Shown here: positions 1 through 8,548 of the stretch, piece by piece
Position numbering within the stretch: the first letter of the stretch is position 1
Layout of the letters: the number at the start of each line of letters is the position of its first letter
Source of the DNA: Streptomyces sp. NBC_00513
GTDB taxonomy: Bacteria; Actinomycetota; Actinomycetes; Streptomycetales; Streptomycetaceae
Direction: 5' to 3'
Assembly (NCBI RefSeq): GCF_041431415.1
Contig: NZ_CP107845.1
Coordinates: 3,224,001 to 3,288,000, forward strand
DNA: 64,000 bases
The notes under the pieces: generated by a model
What the model saw: the letters and a program-made list of their open reading frames with translations, nothing else
Databases searched by the model: none
What the model was told of the DNA's origin: nothing
Program-made: the position numbers and the translations under genes

Positions 1-51
1 CTCTACGAGGGTCCCCGTACCAGTCCCGCGCTCGGGCTCAAGAGTGCTCAT
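1..51 (-). CDS. DUF3039 family protein, N-terminal fragment (runs off left edge)
   Basis: Seventeen codons read leftwards from an ATG and run off the window. They give MSTLEPERGTGTGTLVE, which from memory is the conserved N-terminus of actinobacterial DUF3039 proteins. These are short proteins of about 100 residues with a Cys-rich, probably metal-binding core that lies outside this window. The location fits, since this gene usually lies beside the YqgE and murA genes in Streptomyces. The function of the family is unknown. Only the start is visible, so intactness cannot be judged. Confidence 0.6.
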   Translation of the reverse strand, partial: MSTLEPERGTGTGTLVE

Positions 52-80
52 GAAAGCCAGGGTACCGACCCCCGCGCGGC

Positions 81-641
81 TCAGTTGAGCGACGGGTCGT
101 CCGGATAGGTGGCGATCATCGCCAGCTCGCTGCGCTGACGGCGGAGCACCGCCCTCCACAGCCGTTCGGGGTCCGGGAAGGAGATGTCGCCCGGCTCGGA
201 GTCCACCACGTACCAGGCCCCGCCGCCCAGCTCGTCCTCCAGTTGGCCGGGGCCCCATCCGGAGTAACCGGCGAAGATGCGCAGGCCACCGAGGGCGGCG
301 GCCAGCAGCTCGGGCGGCGCCTCCAGGTCGACCAGCCCGATCGCCCCGTGCACCCGACGCCACCCCAGCGGCCCCTCCTCGCCGGGGATCACCGCGATGC
401 CGAGGGCCGAGTCCAGGCCCACCGGGCCGCCCTGGAACACCACCCCGGGGTCGCCGGCCAGCGGCGCCCAGGGCAGCAGGATGTCGACGACGCCCACCGG
501 CGTCGGCCGGTTGAGGACGACGCCGAGCGAACCCTGCTCGTCGTGGTCGAGCAGCAGCACCACCGCGCGGTCGAAATTCGGGTCCGCGAGGGCGGGGGTG
601 GCCACGAGCAACCGCCCTGTGAGGGAGGACACCTCGGTCAT
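81..641 (-). CDS. YqgE/AlgH family protein (UPF0301/DUF179)
   Basis: A 186-residue protein of the YqgE/AlgH family, normally about 185-190 residues and apparently full length. Family hallmarks are visible: an N-terminal GRLLVATPALADPNFDRAVV, then LNRPTPV, a GGPV turn, and the FAGYSGWGPGQLEDEL block near the C-terminus. The biochemical role of the family is not established. AlgH has been linked to alginate regulation in Pseudomonas, but that should not be carried over here. I chose the ATG at 641 because the homologous part begins at MTEVSSL; an in-frame ATG six codons upstream is possible. It is divergent from murA across about 260 bp. Confidence 0.9.
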   Translation of the reverse strand: MTEVSSLTGRLLVATPALADPNFDRAVVLLLDHDEQGSLGVVLNRPTPVGVVDILLPWAPLAGDPGVVFQGGPVGLDSALGIAVIPGEEGPLGWRRVHGAIGLVDLEAPPELLAAALGGLRIFAGYSGWGPGQLEDELGGGAWYVVDSEPGDISFPDPERLWRAVLRRQRSELAMIATYPDDPSLN

Positions 642-904
642 GCCGACATGATCTCGCACATTCGCCCTTCGGGGGGAGCCGGCGGACTCATCGGATCACG
701 CGCAGCTCAGGGCGCACGGCGGCGGAAAGGGGCGCGCTTCCCGAAAGGACCCGGAACGCGACACTCCGCAACGATGCGGCAACAGAGTGTGTTGTGCCGA
801 ATTCATGACAGTCCTACGGCCGCGTCAGCCATACAAACAAGGGGGTGGCGACCCTTACCCTTTTCACTGGCCCCCCGCCCACCCCACTCCGGAACGCGAG
901 ATCC

Positions 905-2245
905 ATGACCGGCACTGACGATGTCCTGCTTGTCCACGGCGGTACCCCGCTCGAGGGCGAGATCCGTGTCCGCGGCGCGAAGAACCTCGTGCCGAAGGCA
1001 ATGGTGGCCGCTCTGCTCGGCAGCACCCCCAGCCGGCTGCGCAACGTTCCCGACATCCGTGACGTCCGGGTCGTGCGCGGTCTGCTCCAGCTCCACGGGG
1101 TGACCGTCCGCCCCGGCGAGGAGCCGGGCGAACTGGTCCTCGACCCCACGTACGTCGAGAGCGCGAACGTCGCCGACATCGACGCCCACGCGGGGTCCTC
1201 CCGGATCCCGATCCTGTTCTGCGGTCCGCTGCTGCACCGTCTCGGCCACGCCTTCATCCCCGGCCTCGGCGGCTGCGACATCGGCGGCCGGCCGATCGAC
1301 TTCCACTTCGACGTGCTCCGCCAGTTCGGCGCGACGATCGAGAAGCGCGAGGGCGGCCAGTACCTGGAGGCCCCGCAACGTCTGCGCGGCTGCAAGATCC
1401 GGCTGCCGTACCCGTCCGTCGGTTCGACCGAACAGGTCCTGCTGACGGCCGTCCTCGCCGAGGGCGTCACCGAACTCAGCAACGCGGCCGTCGAGCCCGA
1501 GATCGAAGACCTCATCTGCGTCCTGCAGAAGATGGGCGCGATCATCTCCGTCGACACCGACCGGACCATCCGGATCACCGGTGTGGACGAGCTCACCGGC
1601 TACAACCACAAGGCGCTCCCGGACCGCCTGGAGGCCGCCTCGTGGGCTTCCGCGGCCCTGGCGACCCGCGGCAACATCTACGTCCGCGGAGCGCAGCAGC
1701 GCTCGATGATGACCTTCCTGAACACCTTCCGGCGGGTCGGCGGTGCCTTCGAGATCGACGACGAGGGCATCCGCTTCTGGCACCCGGGCGGCCCGCTGAA
1801 GGCCATCGCGCTGGAGACGGACGTCCACCCGGGCTTCCAGACCGACTGGCAGCAGCCGCTGGTCGTGGCCCTGACGCAGGCCTCGGGCCTGTCGATCGTC
1901 CACGAGACGGTCTACGAGTCCCGGCTCGGATTCACCTCGGCGCTGAACCAGATGGGTGCTCACATCCAGCTGTACCGCGAGTGCCTGGGCGGTTCGGCGT
2001 GCCGTTTCGGTCAGCGCAACTTCCTGCACTCGGCGGTCGTCTCCGGCCCCACGAAGCTGCAGGGCGCCGATCTGGTCATCCCCGACCTGCGCGGCGGGTT
2101 CTCGTACCTGATCGCGGCGCTGGCCGCCGAGGGCACCTCGCGCGTCCACGGCATCGACCTGATCAACCGCGGCTACGAGAACTTCATGGAGAAGCTCATG
2201 GAGCTGGGCGCCAAGGTCGAGCTCCCCAACGGCGACCTCGTCTGA
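905..2245 (+). CDS. murA: UDP-N-acetylglucosamine 1-carboxyvinyltransferase
   Basis: MurA transfers enolpyruvate from PEP to UDP-GlcNAc, the first committed step of peptidoglycan synthesis in the cytoplasm. The 446-residue protein is slightly longer than typical MurA (about 420). It starts with the family pattern LLVHGGTPLEGEIRVRGAKN, where the Lys of GAKN is a substrate contact. The active-site loop reads GLGGCDIGGRPID, with the PEP- and fosfomycin-reactive Cys at residue 124, so it should be catalytically competent and fosfomycin sensitive. I use the ATG at 905 because the homology starts at once (MTGTDDVLL); the open frame extends 20 codons further upstream without family similarity. Streptomyces often carry a second murA, so this may be one of two. 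A strong hairpin follows the stop. Confidence 0.95.
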   Translation: MTGTDDVLLVHGGTPLEGEIRVRGAKNLVPKAMVAALLGSTPSRLRNVPDIRDVRVVRGLLQLHGVTVRPGEEPGELVLDPTYVESANVADIDAHAGSSRIPILFCGPLLHRLGHAFIPGLGGCDIGGRPIDFHFDVLRQFGATIEKREGGQYLEAPQRLRGCKIRLPYPSVGSTEQVLLTAVLAEGVTELSNAAVEPEIEDLICVLQKMGAIISVDTDRTIRITGVDELTGYNHKALPDRLEAASWASAALATRGNIYVRGAQQRSMMTFLNTFRRVGGAFEIDDEGIRFWHPGGPLKAIALETDVHPGFQTDWQQPLVVALTQASGLSIVHETVYESRLGFTSALNQMGAHIQLYRECLGGSACRFGQRNFLHSAVVSGPTKLQGADLVIPDLRGGFSYLIAALAAEGTSRVHGIDLINRGYENFMEKLMELGAKVELPNGDLV

Positions 2246-2255
2246 CGGAAGCGCC

Positions 2256-2324
2256 CCAGGGCCCCTCAGGGGGCCCTGGACAGGCCGAAGGGCGGCCACC
2301 CCGGTGGGGTGGCCGCCCTTCGGC
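2256..2324 (+). terminator. Tandem hairpins after murA, bidirectional with hup
   Basis: Two perfect hairpins sit just after the murA stop. The first has 10-bp arms at 2256-2265 and 2270-2279. The second has 19-bp arms at 2284-2302 and 2306-2324 with a GGT loop and is followed by TTT. murA and hup converge here, so the second hairpin can end transcription from both sides. Confidence 0.8.
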
Positions 2325-2346
2325 TTTCGTGTGTACTGCTGCCGTC

Positions 2347-2368
2347 CCGAGGGCCGTGCGGCCCTCGG
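2347..2368 (-). terminator. Hairpin downstream of hup
   Basis: Perfect 9-bp arms (2347-2355 and 2360-2368) with a GTGC loop lie 13 bp beyond the hup stop on the minus strand. There is no real T-run, as is common for Streptomyces terminators. Confidence 0.55.
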
Positions 2369-2381
2369 CACAAGGGCGGTA

Positions 2382-2663
2382 CTACTTACCCTTGGCGGCT
2401 TCCTTGAGCTTGGAGCCCGCGGAGACCTTCACGCTGTAGCCGGCCGGGATCTGGATGGGGTCGCCGGTCTGCGGGTTGCGCGCGGTGCGAGCGGCACGGT
2501 GGGTGCGCTCGAAGGTCAGGAAGCCGGGGATGGTGACCTTCTCGTCGCCCTTGGCGACGATCTCGCCGACGGTCTCGGCGAGCGCGGCCAGAACGGCGTC
2601 GGCGTCCTTGCGGGTCACCTCGGCGCGCTCGGACAGAGCGGCCACCAGCTCACTGCGGTTCAT
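2382..2663 (-). CDS. hup: HU family DNA-binding protein
   Basis: A 93-residue nucleoid protein of the HU/IHF family, which dimerises and bends DNA. It begins MNRSELVAALSERAEVTRKD, has the arm region GFLTFERTHRAARTARNPQTG, and ends in a short KLKEAAKGK. Length and lack of a long Lys/Ala tail mark it as the compact HupA type, not the tailed HupS type that Streptomyces also make in spores. The ATG at 2663 is preceded by GGGAG at good spacing. The gene stands alone, with a terminator behind it and a 340-bp spacer in front. Confidence 0.95.
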   Translation of the reverse strand: MNRSELVAALSERAEVTRKDADAVLAALAETVGEIVAKGDEKVTIPGFLTFERTHRAARTARNPQTGDPIQIPAGYSVKVSAGSKLKEAAKGK

Positions 2664-3003
2664 GTTGTACTCCCGTGTTCAACGTGCCTTAGAGGCGTGA
2701 GATCGAAGCCGATGCTGCCAGGGCCCTAGGACAGTCCCCGGACCCGGGTCTGAACGTCAGACCCTCTCGCCCGGTTACGCATCCTGCCCCCACCAGCGGC
2801 GGGAAAGCCAATCCGGCACCCGCCAGGGTCACACGAAAAGCGCCACTGTCACGCCGCGGTGACGCTCCGTCCGCATCCGATGGTTCCGGTGGATGCGGAC
2901 CGCGGGCCACGCCGGCATCCCCGCAACCCTAGAGGTGGCCGGGCGGGCCCGCATCTCGCGACGCGCCGGTATCAGGGGGCCGTGAGGGCCGTCACAGCGA
3001 GGT
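2664..3003. other. 340-bp spacer between hup and the malic enzyme gene
   Basis: No gene is visible. The stretch must hold the hup promoter (minus strand) and the end of the malic enzyme transcript. A perfect 10-bp hairpin lies at 2869-2878 and 2891-2900 (GTCCGCATCC and its complement, 12-nt loop), about 100 bp past the malic enzyme stop. It could act as a terminator. A smaller GTCAC/GTGAC repeat lies at 2848-2863. Confidence 0.4.
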
Positions 3004-4407
3004 TCACGCCCCGGAGGCGGCTTTGCGGACGGCTCCGGCGACCGCGCCCGCGACCTTGTCGTTGAAGACGGACGGGATGATGTAGTTCGCGTTCAACTCG
3101 TCCTCGCCGACCACGTCCGCGAGCGCGCTCGCGGCGGCCAGCATCATGTCCGTGTTCACGGTGCGGGACTGGGCGTCCAGCAGGCCGCGGAAGACGCCCG
3201 GGAAGACCAGGACGTTGTTGATCTGGTTGGGGAAGTCGGACCGTCCGGTGGCCACGACGGCGGCCGTCTGACGGGCCACCGCGGGGTCGACCTCGGGGTC
3301 CGGGTTCGCGAGCGCGAACACGATGGCGCCCTCCGCCATGGCCGCCACGTCGTCGCCGTTCAGGACGTTCGGGGCGGAGACGCCGATGAAGACGTCGGCT
3401 CCGACCACGGCCTCCTTGAGGGTGCCCGTGTAGCCCTCGGGGTTGGTGTTGTCCGCGATCCAGCGCAGCGGGGAGTCGGCCGCCGCGTCGACGAGGTCGG
3501 GGCGACCCGCGTGCACGACACCGTGGATGTCGGCGCTGACGGCGTTCTTCACACCCGCCGCGAGGAGCAGCTTGAGGATGGCCGTACCGGCCGCGCCGGC
3601 GCCCGACATGACGACCTTGACGTCGCCAACTGCCTTGCCCACCACGCGCAGTGCGTTGGTGAGGGCGGCCAGGACGACGATGGCGGTGCCGTGCTGGTCG
3701 TCGTGGAAGACGGGGATGTCGAGGGCCTCGCGCAGGCGGGCCTCGATCTCGAAGCAGCGCGGCGCGGAGATGTCCTCCAGGTTGATGCCCGCGAAGCCGG
3801 GGGCGATGGCCTTGACGATCTCGACGATCGCGTCGGTGTCCTGGGTGTCGAGGCAGATCGGCCACGCGTCGATGCCGGCGAACCGCTTGAAGAGGGCCGC
3901 CTTGCCCTCCATGACGGGCAGCGCGGCCATGGGGCCGATGTTGCCCAGGCCCAGTACGGCGGAGCCGTCCGTCACGACTGCGACGGAGTTGCGCTTGATG
4001 GTGAGGCGCCGCGCGTCCTCGGGGTTCTCGGCAATCGCCATGCACACGCGGGCCACGCCCGGGGTGTAGATCATCGAGAGGTCGTCGCGGTTGCGGATGG
4101 GGTGCTTGGACGCCATCTCGATCTTGCCGCCGAGGTGCATCAGGAAGGTTCGGTCGGAGACCTTGCCCAGGCTGACGCCCTCGATTCCGCGCAGCTTCTC
4201 GACGATCTCGTCGGCGTGCGCGGTGGAGGTCGCGGCGATGGTGACGTCGATACGGAGCTTCTCGTGACCCGATGCGGTCACGTCGAGGCCGGTGACGGAT
4301 CCTCCGGAAGACTCCACGGCGGTGGTCAGCTGGGAGACCGCGGTACCGCTCGCGGGCACTTCCAGGCGGACCGTCATCGAGTACGAGACGCTGGGCGCCG
4401 TTGCCAT
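3004..4407 (-). CDS. NAD(P)-dependent malic enzyme with N-terminal ACT domain
   Basis: Malic enzyme oxidatively decarboxylates malate to pyruvate, linking the TCA cycle to pyruvate and NAD(P)H supply. The 467-residue protein has an N-terminal ACT-type domain (about residues 1-85, SMTVRLEVPASGTAVSQLTT), then the malic N-domain with GLGNIGPMAALPVMEGKAALF, and an NAD-binding fold with SGAGAAGTAIL. ACT domains usually bind amino acids or other small ligands, which suggests allosteric control; the ligand is unknown. I start at the ATG at 4407 (MATAPSVSYSM), where the homology begins. The longer frame upstream is rich in Arg and looks non-coding. Cofactor preference cannot be read safely from sequence. 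Confidence 0.93.
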   Translation of the reverse strand: MATAPSVSYSMTVRLEVPASGTAVSQLTTAVESSGGSVTGLDVTASGHEKLRIDVTIAATSTAHADEIVEKLRGIEGVSLGKVSDRTFLMHLGGKIEMASKHPIRNRDDLSMIYTPGVARVCMAIAENPEDARRLTIKRNSVAVVTDGSAVLGLGNIGPMAALPVMEGKAALFKRFAGIDAWPICLDTQDTDAIVEIVKAIAPGFAGINLEDISAPRCFEIEARLREALDIPVFHDDQHGTAIVVLAALTNALRVVGKAVGDVKVVMSGAGAAGTAILKLLLAAGVKNAVSADIHGVVHAGRPDLVDAAADSPLRWIADNTNPEGYTGTLKEAVVGADVFIGVSAPNVLNGDDVAAMAEGAIVFALANPDPEVDPAVARQTAAVVATGRSDFPNQINNVLVFPGVFRGLLDAQSRTVNTDMMLAAASALADVVGEDELNANYIIPSVFNDKVAGAVAGAVRKAASGA

Positions 4408-4590
4408 GGCCGTGTTCCTCTTCTGTCCCTGGTTTTTCTGTACACAGGGCCCCGGCGCACGGCGGGTGCGGCGGGACCTCTTGTCCGATCGTCCCACCTA
4501 CCAGCCGGTAAAAGGTAACCAGCTACAAATTTCGGAAAGACACTTCCACCATACGAGATATGAAGGACTCCTGGAAGGGTTTCCGGCCAC

Positions 4591-4745
4591 GCAAAACAGG
4601 TCTGCCCCGGCACCGAAGTGCCGGGGCAGACCTGTTCTTCACGTAGATGACACCGACCCGCCATGCTCGCCTCGCGGCAAGTGGTCGCTCTGAGCGACGA
4701 AGGTTGGGCCCGGGGGCTTGGATCGAGTCGGTGCCGTACCCAGGC
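4591..4745 (-). ncRNA. Candidate structured small RNA with its own terminator
   Basis: This stretch upstream of the malic enzyme gene has no credible ORF but nested complementarity. A closing stem pairs 4651-4657 with 4727-4733 (CACCGAC/GTCGGTG). Inside it are two hairpins: 4666-4671 with 4676-4681 around a four-base loop, and 4684-4689 with 4693-4698. It ends at a very strong 19-bp terminator (4595-4636) whose T-run is on the minus strand. A -10-like TAGCCT lies at 4742-4747 on the minus strand, so a transcript of about 140-150 nt is predicted. No clear -35 box is seen. It could instead be the structured 3' tail of the helicase mRNA, which ends at 4870. Confidence 0.45.
4595..4636 (-). terminator. 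Strong 19-bp intrinsic terminator
   Basis: Perfect arms at 4595-4613 and 4618-4636 with a CGAA loop (plus strand). On the minus strand the stem is followed by TTTT after the G/C-rich part, so it fits termination of leftward transcription, either of the helicase mRNA or of the candidate small RNA. Confidence 0.85.
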
Positions 4746-4869
4746 TAACAAAGGATCGCCGGAAGCGACCCCCCTCCAGGCACTTGACTCTTGGACCACA
4801 CCCCTGGTCGCGGGCCAATCGGCCCATCGCCCCGGCGGGCAGGCCCACCGGGGCCCGGTCGGACGGGGT

Positions 4870-7176
4870 CTACGGGCGCAGCAGCGTCGGAACGCCCTCC
4901 CCGTCGGGGGTGTCGCGCTCGGCCGAGACCACCGTCAGCTGCTGCGTGGCGCGCGTCAGGGCCACGTACAGCACCCTGAGCCCGGCCTCGGACTCGTCCG
5001 CGATCTCCGCCGGGGACACCACCACGGTGGCGTCGTACTCCAGCCCCTTCGCCTCCAGGCTGCCCAGCGCGACCGCGCGTTCGCCCAGGTCGGCCAGCCA
5101 TCCGGCCGCCTCCGCCCGCCGGTCCATGGCCACGACCACGCCCACCGTGCCGTCCACCTGTTCCAGCAGCCGCCGGGTCTCCTCCCGGACCGTCTCGCCC
5201 AGGTCGCCCGGGGCGGCCGTGAAGCGGGGCTCCAGGCCCGTCGAGCGCACCGCGGTCGGCGGCTCCATCCCCGGCATGGCCAGTTTCAGCACCCGGGCGG
5301 CGACCTCGGCGACCTCGGCGGGGTTGCGGTAGTTCACGGTCAGCGTGAAGCGCCGGCGCGGCCGGGACCCCAGGGCCTCGTCGCGGGCCGCCGCCGCCTC
5401 CTGCGGATCCGTCCAGGAGGACTGCGCCGGGTCGCCGACGACCGTCCAGGTGCCGTGCCGGCCCCGGCGGCCCACCATCCGCCACTGCATCGGCGTCAGG
5501 TCCTGCGCCTCGTCGACGATGACGTGCGCGTACTCGGTGCGCTCCGCCGCGAGCCGCTCGGCCCGCTCCCACTGGGTCTCCTCGCGGGTCGGCATCAGCT
5601 CCTCCAGCCCGCTCAGCTGGTCCAGCGGATTGAGCTCGCGCTTGCGCTTGGGCCGCGCGGGCGCCCCGAGCAGTTGCTGGAGCTCGTCGAGCAGCGCGAC
5701 GTCGTGCACCGACAGCGGACCCTTGCCGTCCGGACCGACCCGGCGCAGCGAGCGGGCCAGCCGGCGCGCCTCGCGGGGGTTCAGGTCCCGGCGCGACCAG
5801 CGGCCGAGCCTGCGTTCGTCGGCCATCGAGGCCAGCACCCCGCGCGGGGTGAGCTCGGGCCACCAGGCGTTCAGGAAGTCGATGAAGGCGTCCTCCGTCG
5901 AGATGTCCTCGTCGAAGGCGGACCGCAGCTCGGCGGCGAGTTCCGGGTCGCTGTGCCGGCCGTTCGCGCCGGACTTCGCGTACAGGGCGTCGAGCAGCAG
6001 CTTGCGGGCGCGCGGGCGCAGCAGGTTCACCGGCGCGGTGCCGCCGAGCGCGTTCTGTCGGATCCGCTCCAGTTCGTCGGCCTCCAGCTCCTGGCGCCGG
6101 CCGAAGGCCACCACGCGCAGCCGCTCGGGAGCGTCGCCGAGTTCGAGGGCGCCCCGTACGGCCTTGCGCAGCACCTTGAGCATCCGGGAGGAGCCCTTGA
6201 CGCGGGCCACGGCCGGGTCGTCGTACGTGGTCGCCTCGGCCCCGTCGACGAGCGAGCCGAGTGCCCTGATGGCGACCTGTCCCTCCTCGCCGAGCGAGGG
6301 CAGCACGCCCTCGGTGTAGGCGACGAGCAGCGGGGTCGGGGAGACGATCAGGATGCCGCCGGAGTAGCGCCGCCGGTCCTGGTAGAGCAGGTAGGCGGCC
6401 CGGTGCAGGGCCACGGCCGTCTTCCCGGTGCCGGGGCCGCCGGCGACCTCCGCGACGGAGGCGGCGGGGGCCCGGATGACGAGGTCCTGCTCGGCCTGGA
6501 TGGACGAGACGATGTCCCGCATGGAGTGCGTACGGGCCCGCCCGAGCGCCGCCATCAGGGCGCCGTCGCCGATGGCGGGCAGTTCCTCGCCGTCGAGCGA
6601 GGCGGTGACCTCGGGGCGCATCAGGTCGTCCTCGACTCCGAGGACCTTGCGGCCCTTGGAGCGGATCACCCGGCGGCGTACGACGCGGCCGGGTTCCTTC
6701 GGCGTCGAGCGGTAGAACGGCGCGGCCGCCGGCGCCCGCCAGTCGATGACGAGCGGCGCGTAGTCGGAGTCGAGGACGCCGATCCGCCCGATGTGCAGGG
6801 TCTCCGCGATGTCGGCGGTGAGATCGGCGCGAATCGCGTCGTCGGCCGGCTCGACGGAGGTGTACGCGCCGTCCGGGCCGCGTTCCCCGTCCTTGCCGAG
6901 GACGAGGTCGATCCGGCCGAAGAGGAAGTCCTCGAACTCGTTGTTGAGGCGGTTGAGGTGGATCCCGGCGCGAAAGACCTGCGCGTCGCGCTCGGCGAGC
7001 GCGCCGGGCGTGCCGACCTGCCCGCGTTTGGCGGCGTCGTTCATCAGGAACTCCGCCTCGTGGATCTTCTCCTCAAGGCGTCGGTACACGTGATCGAGAT
7101 GCGTCTGCTCGACCGCGATCTCCCGATCGCGGACGGAATCCGCCGTGCTGTCGACAGCGGCATTCTGCGCGGCCAC
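4870..7176 (-). CDS. helR: HelD/HelR-type RNA polymerase-recycling ATPase (UvrD-like superfamily 1)
   Basis: Proteins of this family bind RNA polymerase, release it from stalled complexes with ATP, and in the HelR branch protect it from rifamycins. The 768-residue protein has the expected plan: an N-terminal coiled coil (IAVEQTHLDHVYRRLEEKIH) that can reach into the polymerase, a P-loop GGPGTGKT with Lys near residue 252, and a Walker B DEAQD near residue 555. The C-terminal helicase part ends in YVALTRATQQLTVV. I use the GTG at 7176 because AGAAGGGGG lies just upstream and the coiled coil follows. An upstream in-frame ATG at 7269 lacks support. I did not find a rifamycin-associated element, so the HelR assignment rests on family resemblance only. 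Confidence 0.87.
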   Translation of the reverse strand: MAAQNAAVDSTADSVRDREIAVEQTHLDHVYRRLEEKIHEAEFLMNDAAKRGQVGTPGALAERDAQVFRAGIHLNRLNNEFEDFLFGRIDLVLGKDGERGPDGAYTSVEPADDAIRADLTADIAETLHIGRIGVLDSDYAPLVIDWRAPAAAPFYRSTPKEPGRVVRRRVIRSKGRKVLGVEDDLMRPEVTASLDGEELPAIGDGALMAALGRARTHSMRDIVSSIQAEQDLVIRAPAASVAEVAGGPGTGKTAVALHRAAYLLYQDRRRYSGGILIVSPTPLLVAYTEGVLPSLGEEGQVAIRALGSLVDGAEATTYDDPAVARVKGSSRMLKVLRKAVRGALELGDAPERLRVVAFGRRQELEADELERIRQNALGGTAPVNLLRPRARKLLLDALYAKSGANGRHSDPELAAELRSAFDEDISTEDAFIDFLNAWWPELTPRGVLASMADERRLGRWSRRDLNPREARRLARSLRRVGPDGKGPLSVHDVALLDELQQLLGAPARPKRKRELNPLDQLSGLEELMPTREETQWERAERLAAERTEYAHVIVDEAQDLTPMQWRMVGRRGRHGTWTVVGDPAQSSWTDPQEAAAARDEALGSRPRRRFTLTVNYRNPAEVAEVAARVLKLAMPGMEPPTAVRSTGLEPRFTAAPGDLGETVREETRRLLEQVDGTVGVVVAMDRRAEAAGWLADLGERAVALGSLEAKGLEYDATVVVSPAEIADESEAGLRVLYVALTRATQQLTVVSAERDTPDGEGVPTLLRP

Positions 7177-7318
7177 CAAGGCCCCCTTCTGACGTGCATG
7201 GGCGACCGTCAACCGTACGCGAACCAGGGCCTTGTCCGCACGCCCGTTCCGGGACCGTCCGCGGATCACACGAACGGCCGCGTTCGGGGTGCTCGGGGGG
7301 CGGGCGCGGGCGGCCCGC

Positions 7319-7897
7319 TCAGGCGGATCCGGCGGCGAGCACCCGCCGCCGGTGCCGGGCGACGCGTTCGCGGTTCCCGCACAACTCGCTGGAGCACCAG
7401 CGGCGCCGGTGGCCCCGCGAGGTGTCGAGGTAGACCCGGGCGCAGCCCTCGCCCTCGCAGGCCCGCAGCAGCGCCCGATCGCCGGGGTCGGTCAGCAGTT
7501 CGACGGCGTCGCGGGCCACCGCCGCGAGCAGCCCCGGGCACTCCACTCCCCCGCACAACTCCCGTACGAGCCGGCCCTCCTGGTCCCGAACGGCACACAG
7601 TCCCGGGGGTGGACCGGCGGCCGCCGCGTTGACCCGGGCGAGCGCCCCCTCGTCGGGCCCGGCGCCGGCCAGTTCGGCCCGTACGAGGCTCTCCACGTCG
7701 GCGCGCAATGCCCGGAAGGCCTCCACCCAGTCGGGCCCCAACCGGCCCAGCGGCGTCCGGTCGGGCACCAGCCCGGCCCCGACGAGCCACAGGCGCAGTT
7801 CGTCGCCGTCGAGGATCGCCTCGGCGTGCCGATGGGCGTCGAAGGTGGCCAGCAGGTCCAGGCAGACCCTCCCGGAGTCGAACCACATACCGGTCAC
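7319..7897 (-). CDS. ABATE / CGNR zinc-finger domain protein
   Basis: A 192-residue protein with an N-terminal ABATE-type region (WFDSGRVCLDLLATFD) and a C-terminal CGNR finger. The finger reads CEGEGCARVYLD then CSSELCGNRERVARHRRR, with the CGNR Cys at residue 173. The spaced Cys residues should bind zinc, and the basic end suggests nucleic acid binding. The family is annotated as possible stress-linked transcription regulators, without firm biochemistry. It reads leftwards toward the helicase, 142 bp before that gene's start. A second in-frame ATG three codons downstream (MWFDSG) is an equally good start. Confidence 0.85.
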   Translation of the reverse strand: MTGMWFDSGRVCLDLLATFDAHRHAEAILDGDELRLWLVGAGLVPDRTPLGRLGPDWVEAFRALRADVESLVRAELAGAGPDEGALARVNAAAAGPPPGLCAVRDQEGRLVRELCGGVECPGLLAAVARDAVELLTDPGDRALLRACEGEGCARVYLDTSRGHRRRWCSSELCGNRERVARHRRRVLAAGSA

Positions 7898-7951
7898 CGC
7901 CTCGGTTGCCGTGGGCCGCCTCCCCAGAGTGCCCGCCCACCGACGAAGCGG

Positions 7952-8494
7952 CTAGAGGGCGGGCGGGTCGTCGTGCAGGATCCGTTGGAAGAGACGGTGG
8001 TCGCGCCAGGCTCCGTCGATGTGGAGGAACCGGGGCGCCAGGCCGTACTGCTCGAAACCGGCCTTCGCCAACACCCGCTGCGAGGCCAGGTTGTCGACCA
8101 GCGTGCCCGCCTCGACCCGGTGCAGGCCCAGCTCGTCGCGGGCGATCCGGCACACCTCCTCGACGGCGGCGGTGGCCAGTCCCTTCCCGGCCCAGGCCTC
8201 GTCGATCCAGTAGCCGACGCCGCCGCCGCGCAGCGGTCCCAGGGCGATGCCGCCGAGGTTGATGCCGCCGACGGGAACGTCGTCGGCGACCAGGACGAAC
8301 GGCACCGTGCGTCCGCCGTCCCGCTCCGCGAGCAGGCCCGCGATCCGGTCGCGCTGGCCGGCCTCGGTGTAGAACCGCTCTTCCCGGTAGGGCTCGAAGG
8401 GCGCCATGTAGGCGCGGTTGCGCCGCAGTACGTCGGCCAGGCCGGCGGCGTCCTCGATCCGGACGCCCCGCATCTCCACCCCGTCAATGATCAC
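7952..8494 (-). CDS. GNAT family N-acetyltransferase (RimJ/RimL type)
   Basis: A 180-residue acetyl-CoA-dependent N-acetyltransferase. The fold signatures are in order: MRGVRIEDAAGLADVLRRN at the start, a central GGINLGGIALG strand, the acetyl-CoA loop YWIDEAWAGKGLATAAVEEV (about residues 90-110), and HRVEAGTLVDNLASQRVLAKAGF, typical of RimJ/RimL-like proteins. The substrate cannot be read from sequence; ribosomal protein N-termini, small amines and antibiotics are all possible in this family. It lies 54 bp upstream of the CGNR gene on the same strand and may share its transcript. Confidence 0.88.
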   Translation of the reverse strand: MIIDGVEMRGVRIEDAAGLADVLRRNRAYMAPFEPYREERFYTEAGQRDRIAGLLAERDGGRTVPFVLVADDVPVGGINLGGIALGPLRGGGVGYWIDEAWAGKGLATAAVEEVCRIARDELGLHRVEAGTLVDNLASQRVLAKAGFEQYGLAPRFLHIDGAWRDHRLFQRILHDDPPAL

Positions 8495-8548
8495 GACGGC
8501 ACGCTAACCCGGACCCGCCCGCCGCCGACACCCCCCGACCGGAGCCCC

